From Siphonodentalium dalli (lineage: Eukaryota > Mollusca > Scaphopoda > Gadilida > Siphonodentaliidae): 64,000 nt of DNA. The notes beneath the pieces are model-generated. The model had not been told where the DNA came from and searched no databases. It worked only from the letters and a program-made list of their open reading frames with translations. How positions within the stretch are numbered: the first letter of the stretch is position 1; each line of letters begins with the position of its first letter. The position numbers and the translations under genes were made by a program. This document shows, piece by piece, positions 22,701 to 34,700 of this stretch. The stretch lies in NCBI GenBank assembly GCA_032622095.1, contig CP136069.1:182083122-182147121 (forward strand), written 5' to 3'.

Positions 22701-25700
22701 ACACAAATTTGTCCAGAGTTTTTCTCAGTAGTTTTTTAATCATTTTCCGGAAACTTGGCACAGACATCAACCACCATGGGAACCTGTGCACCTGCTATTT
22801 TAATGTCGGTCAAACTTACTAGTATTTTCGCAGAGTTATTGGCCTTCTTCTTGGCCTTCTTCTTCATTTATCTATATAAACGCGTGCTCGTGTTTATATA
22901 TATTTTTTCGTTACCGGAATAGTCCAAGTTATATTATATATGCATATCAAGATTGCATATATACGCGAAGATTTGCACAGTTATTAGGCAATTATCATCT
23001 CGTAAACATTCCAATTTCCAGATGCCATTAGTCGTGTGTCAATAAAGAGCGTTTCGTTTTAATTTATCGTAACGCGGTAAAACAACACAAAATTGGTTTA
23101 TTGCTGTCGGGATTTAATCAATTATAATCAAGTCATTCATTACCAATATGATATGATAAGTTCATTTTTCCTTGGTTATGAATCATGTATATATTTGGGC
23201 AATATGGTGTTTATATATATTTCGGAATATTGCTTCCCCCACCCCAAAACAATCTTGCCGACTGTCACTGATGGAAATTCACTGCATCTATGCATGGTTA
23301 TTGGCCTATAAAATTAGCACTCTAGCGATGCGGTCTATTGAATATCCAGGTCATAAATCGACCTCTATGTGTCCATTACGCATAACAATAGGGTTATAAA
23401 ATATATAAATGTTCGCCGTGGTTCGTTTAAAACATTCAATCATATATAACACTTTTTGAAGGAGGGATAATAATCCGGTTTAATATGGAATAACATATTC
23501 AAGTGCTCTTTATTCGCAATATATCGTAATAGTGAACGTTCTTTATTGCGTCAAGGTAAAGGGGACTCGACTTAGAACAGTTGTTCTAGTGATTGTTTAC
23601 TGATTCCAACAATACAGGCCAATACACGTACATGAACTTCAGATATGCATGCTTTATATATCCTTCCATCATTGTCATAGCAATTTCCGCTTTATTAAAC
23701 TCTTTTTATTCGTACCATATTAGGAAAATTCTTAACATGGAACGCTCTTTATTGAGCCATGGCGAAGGAAATGGGGACTCGACTTAGAATAGTTGTCATC
23801 GTGAATTATTCATCAACATACTCCCCACTTTAACTGCAATTGTATGTATTCGTAACCATGACTGACTCGTCAAAATTAAACGCTCTTTATTTGGTATATG
23901 TAATCGGTTTCTGATTTTGCGCAACAGGTTTCCCACAGAAATCCCGCCAAATGTCACGTAAACGAACATCGTTTGGAAATGAATACAGCATATGCCTAAC
24001 TGAGAGTCACTAGACCGGCCACGGCCGAAAACACTTAGCATTTATATGGCATTGTCACGAATGAATGATTGTAAATACGGGACACTCGGGGCATACATGT
24101 ATATACGGAAAATTAAACAACATCGCAAACACGCACCCGAATAAAGTTCACATGCCGGCTCGTGTTTTTATAAGCTTTATACAAAAGTGTTATCTACCCC
24201 GCTCAATTGTCCTTCTATATTTTTTGTCAAAACAATACCGTAACTTTCCAAACAGCACTTAAGACAAATCACAAGTGAAGATAACTCACCGCGCGATGAC
24301 AATTCACCATGTGTACACAATGCTATTGATATGCCCCGCATTAATTCCATTACACTCACGCGCTGATGTCGATTCCGGATTTTCCATCGCCATATAGGTA
24401 GACATAATTAACTCCGACTCCAATTCCCTGTTTTTAATTAGTTTACCTCGCTTGACGTCATGCGAGGTTTTGCGACGGAGATAGCCGACAACCGGTGGTG
24501 GTATTATTTATTTATTTCTCGGCTTATTTATTACGCGATTTTTATGGGACTTGGATCATTGTGATCACAATAGGGGTGGCTTTCCGATAGAGTTTTTGTT
24601 GTTTCATGAGGATAGTAATCCTTTAATCTGTTTGTCTTAATTATAGATACCTGATGGTGTTAACATATCAAAAGAGGCGAGATTAGCGATATCCAAAGCG
24701 GCCAGCGTGTTCATATTATATGCAACATCATGGTGAGTATCAAGATAATAACAACTATTTTTGTATTTGTATTATGTTAAAGATACGGGCGGCGTTGACG
24801 GTGGGTATGCTGTTAAAATATTCACCTCCGTTGAAAACCGCCATAAACAGAAATAATAGTAAAATATAGACCTTGTTCTTATACCAATCAGAAATATGGC
24901 ATAAACAGTATGTTATTGTCAAATGTTTTTCCTTTGTTATGTAAACAAAAGCAAAAAACGTTACAGAACCTGGCTATTGATTAGATCCGGATATGGTAAA
25001 CATAAAGAGCGTTATTTGTTACTGTTTTCCTGATATGGAAATAATAAAGAGAATTTATTGTCCCCCGAAAAATTAATTTTCGGGGGGACTATAGAAACGG
25101 GCTCTGTCCGTCCTTCACACTTTTGAGTACCTTCATGGTGTAATCATCTCCTACAGATTTCATCCCATAGATCAGAATCTTCAGAATATTGTTGCCCATA
25201 TATTGAAGATGTGCAACATGTATATAGAACTCAGTCAAAGTTATCAGACTGAGTTATTAACCCTTTTCGACTTAGAACATTTCAACATTTTTTTTAATTT
25301 CTTTAACAAAGCAGCATCGACTTGCCACATTGTCGGGGGACACTGTGGTCGGCTGACCTTTTATATCATTTGTGTGTGATTAACCAATAGAATTTCGCTG
25401 TGTTATGTAAACAGAATATAAAAATTCTGTAACATGAGCAGGCTCTTGTTTACGTACACCATCGTATGTCATGATGACAATATACTATTTACGCGCTGAT
25501 TATGTTTGGCATATGAACAAAAACTATATATATTTTAAAATTCCTTCTGTTGATGGCGATTTGAACAAATATGAATATTTCTGCAACGAATGCCGCCCGT
25601 GCCTTTAAATGGCTTGTTTCATGCTCCGTTTGATATGTAAATGTGACTGATTTTGATCTTTATGGATAACTAAGCATATCTTTCTCTTTATTTTTGAAAT

Positions 25701-28700
25701 AGGGGATTACTCGTTAAAATGATGGTTGAAAGTATTGGTTAATTACTAGTATGTAATATTCCTTCACAAAATCAATAATCATTTTAAGATGTTCTCTATC
25801 CCCCACCACAACCACTTTGTGGTGCATTGGATGGTAGCACCGATTCCAATAGAACCAAACCTGGATAGAGTTTGTCTAACATTGGCAAAGTGGCATCCCT
25901 AGAGGGTGACTTTAGTGACGCTATCCCGCATAGCAGGCTAGCATCACCAATTTCACCCTCTGTCAACCTCTTTCTGCTTCGGCCTCAACTGCTATGGGAG
26001 ACCTGGGACCAGATTGAAGATTACCAGTTGAAGTTGGTGATGTTCACCCATTAATCACCTCGATTATGCAATTTATCTTCTGCGAATTAGGGGATATAGA
26101 AACTGAACAGAAGGGAAAAAGTAACTAAAAACAATGTTAATTTGAGACTATAGATACACCCCAGAAGATGAGGCCTAAGCAGAATGAGGTCCCCAGAGGG
26201 TGAATTCAGTGATTCTAGCCCGCTGTGTGGGATAGCATCAATAAATTCACCCTCTGGGGTTGTGTTCATGTTGGCAGTACCATAGCCATTTAGCCATTGG
26301 TGAAAATAAATTGTACATGGCGAAAAAAAATGATCAAATTAAAAAAATGGTTAAACTAATTTCCTCCCAAATGTGTCCCCGACATTGTGGCGTTATAAAA
26401 ATGCCAGTTTAGTTCTTGGTCAAATCACTGACATCTAACATCTGTACAACAAAAGCTTTGACACCTCATGTATATTACACGACCGATGTGGTTGGAGCAA
26501 TTAGTAAATTTTAGCTTATGGTGGATGTCAGTTTGGAAATTTCCAAAAGTTGGAGAGCTTGAAGTACCAGTTGTAAAATTCCAACCTAAGAAGGATGTGC
26601 AAAAGGATTTTGTTTAAAAATGGTAGTGGTTCGAGATTTTTCAGTGGTGTGCAAGCCTTGAAATAGTGTGTCTGTCATTTGCAGAATGAGGTTCCCAGAG
26701 GGCGAATTTAGTGATGCTACCCTGCATAGTGGGCTAGCATCACAAAATTCACCCTATGGGAACCTCATTCTGCTGAGGTGTAAGCAGAATGAGGTTCCCA
26801 GAGGGTGAATTTGGTGATGCTAGCCCGCTATGCGGGGTAGCATCACTAAATTCACCCTCTGCAAATGACAGGCACACTATTTCAAGGCTTGGTAGTGTGC
26901 AATTAGAAATTTCAAGGTGAAGACCCCTGCTCAACGGAGAACCTGCAGCTATGTCCCTGTTTAAAACTACCTGTCTTAAGTGATCTTGACTATTATAGTC
27001 TTCAAAAGTCCCAGTCTTTGCAGTCAGATGACCAAATCCACAGTCATTGACTGTCTTGTTTCTGTATTTCAGCTCAAATAATTTTGCAATGAAAGCTAAG
27101 CGGAAGACGATAAATGCACTCGATGTCATCTCAGCGATGGAGGAGATGGAGTTTGAGCAGTTCGAGGATCCCCTGAGGCAATGTCTCGATGGTATGCACC
27201 ACAACACGAAGTCTCCAATCTTAGTATCATAATCAAACATAAGCCCTAACATCAGGGCTCTTGCTGAATATTTATTTATCCGTTGGACAATTTCAAACCT
27301 ATATTTTTGCAAATTGTTTCATTAGTATCCTTGACAACACCAATATATCCAGTAAGCTAAAATTATTCATTAGCAAACCACTAGGCCTTTAACCCTTTCA
27401 TGATGGGAGCTGTGCTGGTGCAGCATTAAAGATCATGTGCCAGTGCATACATGTAGGTCTCCCATAGGGAACCTCGCATATACAAGAGAATACATTGACC
27501 TAACAATATTTACCTTGACCTATGGGAGACTCGCATATAAAAGAGAATGCACTGGCACAGGGTCTTTAATGCTGCACCAGCACAGCTCTGGTCATGAAAG
27601 GGTTAAGATACATTGAAAATATTTATATTCTCGAATCAAATCATGCTCAAATGAGAGATTTCTGAAATTTCACATTTATATACATCTATGTGCATTATAC
27701 ATACATTTATATACATTAATACATTTATGTACATGTATATACATTTTCAAGAAGAAAACATGTCTTCATCCTCTCTAATTTGGGCACAATTCTATATTTT
27801 TGGCATTGGGGGAATTTAACCCTTCCATGACGGGAGCTGCACTGGTGCAGCATTAAATATCCTGTGCCAGTGCTTTATTATACCCCCTTTTTTTTGAAGG
27901 GGGGTATACTGTTTTGCACCTGTCCGTCTGTGTGTGCGTCCATCCATCTGTGTGTCGTTCCGTACATCCGTCCGATGTCTGTTCATGTCATAACTTGAAC
28001 AGTAGTGCTCGGATCTCAATGAAATTAGGTGTGGATGTTCACAACTATGAGGACATTAAATAGATGGTTCCATCGTTTTATTTGGATTTTCCATTTTAGA
28101 GTTATTCATCTTTGTTTATCTGGAAATGTTGGCTTTTTGGTCCTTCTGGTGTCTGTTCATGTCGTAACTTCAACAGTTGTGCTGGGATCTCAATGAAATT
28201 TGGAATGGATGTTCACAACTATGAGGACATTAAATAGATGGTTCCATCTATTTTTTCGGATTTTCCATTCTAGAGTTATTGATCTTTGTTTATCTGGAAA
28301 TGTTGGATTTTTGGTTCGTCTGGTGTCTGTTCATGTCATAACATGAACAGTAGTGCTCGGATCACAATGAAATTCGGAATGGATGTTCACTACTATGAGG
28401 GCATTCAATAGAGGGTTCCATCGTTTTGTTCGGATTTCCATTCCAGAGTTATTCATCTTTGTTTATCTGGAAATGTTGGCTTTTTGGTCTGTCTGGTGTC
28501 TGTTCATGTCGTAACTTCAACAGTTGTTCTGGGATCTCAATGAAATTTGGTATGGATGTTCACTACCATGAGGACATTAAAAAGAGGGTTCCATCGTTTT
28601 GTTTGGATTTTCCATTCTAGAGTTATACATCTTTGTTTATCTGGAAATGTTGGCTTTTTGGTCCGTCTGGTGTCTGTTCATGTCGTAACTTCAACAGTTG

Positions 28701-31700
28701 TGCTGGGATCTCAATGAAATTTGGTATGGATGTTTACTACTATGAGGACATTCAATAGAGGGTTCCATTGTTTTGTTCGGATTTTCCATTCTAGAGTTAT
28801 TGATCTTTGTTTATCTGGAAATGTTGGCTGTTTGGTCCATCCGATGTCTGTTCATGTCGTAACTTCAACAGTTGTGCTCGGATCTCAATGAAATTTTGTA
28901 TGGATGTTCACCAATATGAGGACATTTAATGGCACATTCAACTGTTTTGTTTTGATTTTTGTTCTATAGTTATTCATCTTTGTTTATATGAAAATTCTGA
29001 TTTTTGGGTTCATCTGTCTGAGTATAGCAGTCATAAGTTATAGATATGCCCACACTAGGCGGTATGCCGCAAGGGGGTACATGTATGCACCGGACGACAG
29101 TCCATCTCTTGTTTTATAAGAGAATGCACTGGCTTACATGGTCAAGGTAAATATTGTTAGGCCAATGTATTCTCTTATATATGTGAGGCTCCCTATGGGA
29201 GACTCCCATATTTAATAATAGAATGCATTGGCTCAGGTTTTTCCTCAAAATTTCAGGAAGCTCCAGTCATGGAAGGGTTAACCCTTTACCCAACAGAACG
29301 GCCCTGTGCCAATGCATTCTCTTATATATGCGAGTCGACCATAGGTCGCCTCGCATATATAAGAGAATGCATTGGCTTAACACATTAAAAATTATAAAAT
29401 TGTTAAAGAATGTAAGAAAAAATGGTAAAAAGTGTTAAAAAAAGATTTTTTTTTAGGCCAATGCATTCTCATATATGCGAGGCGACCTATGGTCGACTCG
29501 CATATATAAGTGAATGCATTGGCACAGGGCATAACTGTAACTATCACAATGTGGTCAATGAGCCGGTTCCAATGATATCCATATTTGTATGGTTTTATTG
29601 AGACAGACCGAAGATATTTTAGGCTGTTGAAGCTTTATTTCGCCGGTTTTGGCCGGTTTGTTGGGTAAAGGGTTAAAGGATGGAAGAAAATTAAATAAGT
29701 CTGACATGAATCTATTTTTATCTCATGATTGAGATCATTTAGCACGAACTGACATTTTCCCTAGTGACACATACATATAATTACATGAAGGTCATAAAAT
29801 ACTAACCTAATAAACCTATTCACCTAATACTTTCATGGGGCAGGCTTTATAGGCTACACTAACCACCATTTTAGATGATAAATACCCGATAACACTCCAC
29901 AGATTCCATTGAAATTAATCAAATAATTAGTGATATTAAACTTACAAATTCGTAATTTATTTAGGATTATAAATATAAGTATTGAACCATTCCATAACTG
30001 GAGATTGCTGAAATTTTGTAAAAAAAACCCTGTGCCAATGCAATCTCTTATATATGCGAGTCTCCCATAGGGAGCCTCGGTATATATAAGAAATACATTG
30101 GCCTAAAAATATTTACCTTGCATATATAAGAGAATGTTCTGACACAGGATTTTAATGTATGTTTAAAATAAAGTAATTTATATATACATTGTGGGTCACA
30201 ATAAATATGTTCAAGACAGTAATTTTAATGCTGCACCAACGCAGCTCCTGTCATGTAACGGTTAACAACGGGTTCCAAATGGTCATGGGTTTTGACCGCA
30301 ATCAAATTTCAGCTAATTTGTTGAATTTTTCTTGTGGTTAAAATCACATGGCCAAGTTGAAACCGGTGTTCATTCTTATCAGTCCTAGGATTTTGAATAA
30401 AGTAGGTGCAAGCACCATTGTGAAGTTCAAAGGACTGTTTCCTTCTTATATTATATAAAGAAATGGGTTAAACTTGCTCTTTCTCACTCATAGTCTACAG
30501 AAAAGAGAAACAGGGAAAGAAAGACGATGCTCAAAAGAAGAAGATTGCTATAAAAGAGCAGGAAACTACTGTGTCGGAAAACGGGGACGGGGATGCCGAG
30601 AACGGGGAGGAAGAAGGATCTGATGATGGGGAGGCGGGGGAAGAAGCGATGGAGGGGGAGCAGGAAGTCGAGGAAGTCATAGAAGAGGGTGAAGAAGGTA
30701 AGAACCAGAGCTGTTAAGTTTCACGGATTGTCCGTGAGACTCACGGATTGCTATGGACAAAACCTCCAAAACACGGAAGACCACCCAATTCTCCCGCATT
30801 GTGCAGATGTACTGTTGCCGAAGGTAACATCAAGAGTAATTTCATATTCATCATTATTCAGTACTAATCAGCAGTACTAATTGAGACTAATTAATGTTCA
30901 CACCCCTTCTTAGCAGTGCAAGCTGTCGTAAAAGTATAAACAATAGATTTAATAATGTGACTGAAATAACTACTAAGTCATAAACCATGCGAACCGATGT
31001 GTTCATTTCGTTTGCGGGTAAAACTGTATAGACGAGTCCATTTTGTACTTTCGGTTTAACTCATGTCCGATTGTATATCCGGCCGTATCTGGTGGAACGC
31101 ATACATGTCTGGTTGTGACCTTTGTAACTTGGGTTCGTTTTTACTTATTTTAAACGAAGTTTCTGCTTCTTAATTTTTTTAATAAATGGTGGAAAGTGTG
31201 CATTTCTTTTGGGGATTAAACAGTAAGATGAGTCAATTTACTCCGATTTTGTACTTTCGTTTTCACGCATATCCGGTTGTATCCGGTGGAATTCTGAGTA
31301 TTTTCGCTTAGTTTATACGAAGTGTCTGCTGCTTTCTCTTCATAAATGGTGGTACCTCCCACTCACATCAGCTCTATTACAATTACCAATAGGACATTCA
31401 TTACCATTTTATTTAGGTATATATATTTATAAAATAAACAGAAATAGAAACTCATAAAAACTATGTAATCTTAATCATAAAAATGATTTTTGGAAAATGA
31501 ACAAAATTGGGCATACCTACCGCAAAAATCACCCGGATTGACATTTTCAAAACTTAACAGGTCTGGTAAGAACAGAACCGACTTATAATAGACAATATGA
31601 TGGCTGTTTCACAGTAAATTTCACTATTGACTCTATCTTCACCATGAATATTTATTGTGGTTCATAAAATTGTTTTAATTTTAAAATATTAATTAAAAAA

Positions 31701-34700
31701 ATATATACCGTACCGGCCGGTGGATAAATCGCATCGTTGGATAAGTCGCATTGAATTTTGAAGCTTAAAATGTTGCCTTTTGGCTCTTTCTGTTGTATAC
31801 GTCGCACATATTTCAGTGGCTTGTAAGGGAACATAAAAATGACAGATTGACCTGGATTTAGAGTTATTTAGAGCAGAGGAAGCATTTTTTTTAAATAGAA
31901 TTTATCAAAGATGTAAAAATGAACGAACATTCCACCAATGCTTCCGGTATTCCCAATGTGATTTGGGGGAATTCCCAAGCAGGGGAGATAACATTGGTTC
32001 ATTTTCATTAGGAGTATGTGGGAACATGGATTATAAAACTTATTATTTTGACTTGAATGATGTTTGGACTAACTCTTGGTGGTTGAGAGTAAAATCAATG
32101 TATTAATTAACATTTATTCATCATCATTTCAACTTGTGTAACATGTGTATAACTAAATATAAATAAAACAGAAACATTTGACTTCACTTTCACAAGTTCA
32201 GGCCAGAATGCAGCTTTGCCGCGATTTGCTCGTTTGTTTCTACGCATTTGTGCCAGTCCCTGATTATTTTCTCTCTAACACCAAACTCTCGTTCTGCGGG
32301 CCGATTACCATGTTCATTTGCGAATTTTATCACTTTCAACTTGTATGAACTTTTGTAACTTAAGACGTTTCCTTTTGATGCCACGTTTATCCATTTTGAA
32401 TTCGAAGAAAACTGATAGGTATAATGAAGCACGATGTCGTTTGAATAGTTTTAAGGTATGAGGAAAGACACAAAATATCCTATCATTTATAGGAATATAA
32501 AACTGAGACTCGGCTTACTGTTGTTTTAGGATAATGGCCTCGTTAATTTAGTTGTCGCCTAATTGTCGCGAAGCATGAATGAAAACGCTTTGGGCTAATA
32601 GTGATGCAATGCACTCTTCAGTATTAAGTGTCAACTACTCAACGTGGGGATTAAATGTTATGCGTACACGGTACAGCATAAAATAATGTTTATGTAATAT
32701 AAACAGGAGTTCGCGGCTTCGCACATAAGCCTCATTAAAATATGAAAACACGCTGTCCAGGCATGCATTTAGAGTCTTTAGGGCTTTTATTATGCTCATT
32801 CCAGGGCATTAAATAAACATTCTGATGTGACGTCATCTGCTAGAAGTTTGCAGACATCAAAGAGATCATACCGCAGTCATTGAATGTGGGTCACTCATGC
32901 ACGTGTTACACAGTCAGGTCAAGGACGCCCACGTGAATTTGCTGCTGTTTATAATTGCGGTTGAATTCTTAGATATTAATACATATAATACGATATATAT
33001 GTTTTAAATGTCGGACAGGCAATCAAATAAAGACAAAGTACATATGAGGATGGGGTATTTATTTATTTTTTGTATACCGAATTGTATTATTTTATCGCGT
33101 TGCAGTTAGTTTGCGTCAACATTTTGTCCCGTTATTTACCTGTGATCGCAGTTGATTCCTCAAAATTCGGCTGAAAATATGTCCCTCATTGACTTACCGA
33201 TCTATAAGTCGCAGGAGGATTTTAATAGGGCAAATTGGGTTTAAAAGATGCGACTTATCCACCGGCCGGTACGGTAGAGAGTGATTGAATAACTCAACTT
33301 TCACGGAATTGCGTTTCAATATTTGTGATTGGTGGTTAACAGGACTTGGGTAGAACATTTCCAAAGGGAACTACTCGCCATTCATGCCTGAGCTTAGTGT
33401 GCCTGTCATTTGCAGAATGAGGTCCCCAGAGAGTAAATGTAGTGACGCTATCCTGCATAGTGGGCTAGCATCACTAAATTCACCCTCTGAGGACCTCATT
33501 CACTTTAGGCCTCATCTTCTCTGGAAAGTTTCAAAATTTCTATAGAAACTTCTTCACATAGATTCTATTTCTTTTAAAGTGTAGTTTCTCTATATCCCCA
33601 AATTGGCAGATGACACATTGCATAATCGAAGTTCCCAATGGGTGCACATCACAATATTCACCAGGGTGAATTTGGTGATGCTTCACAATATTCACCAGGG
33701 TGAATTTGGTAATGCTAGCTCGCTATGCGGGATAGCGTCACTAAATTCACCCTCTGGGGACCTCATTCTGCAAATGACAGGTACCTTATTTTTGGGCTTG
33801 TCGCCAATGAGTATTTTTTAGTAAAGAAAAGGATTAAATAAACTCAAAAAGATTTAAAATGATTTTTTTTTTAATCAAATTGAAGCAGTCAGAGTAATAT
33901 GTTCCCCCAAAACAAATAAGATAGAATAGGGTTCGCAGGTTGTGCACGCGGTTGGTCAGGATAGAGGGAATATGGCTTCATTTTATTTTGGCGCAGAGGA
34001 TATCTAGTATTTTTGAGTGGATATTGAAAAGTTGTCTCAAGAGTGTGAGACAAAAGATTAATTTTCATGAGCAGCTTGCTGCAACTGCATAATATCCATA
34101 ATATAAAATGAGAGCATCGCTAAGACGTGGAAAAATACGCCAGATGTAATTTCAACAAAGGCCATAACGAGTAATCCATTTGCCAAATTTGAAAACATTC
34201 AGATAGGGAGTTTCGCATATATAAGAAAATGCACTGGCTTACAAGGTTAACCCTTTACCCAACAAACCGGCCAAAACCGGCCAAATAAAGCTTCAACAGC
34301 CTAAAATATCTTCGGTCTGTCTCAATAGAACCATACAAATATGGATATCATTGGAACCGGCTCCTTGACCACATTGTGATAGTTACAGTTATGCCCTGTG
34401 CCAATGCATTCTCTTATATATGCGACTCGACCTTAGGTCGCCTCGCATATATAAGAGAATGCATTGGCCTAAAAAAAATCTTTTTTTAACACTTTTTACC
34501 ATTTTTTCTTACATTCTTTAACAATTTATAATTTTTAATGTGTTAAGCCAATGCATTCTCTTATATATGCGAGGCGACCTATGGTCGACTCGCATATATA
34601 AGAGAATGCATTGGCACAGGGCCCTTCTGTTGGGTAAAGGGTTAAGGTAAATTTTGTTAGGCCAATGTATTCTCTTACATATGCGAGGCTCCCCAGAATG

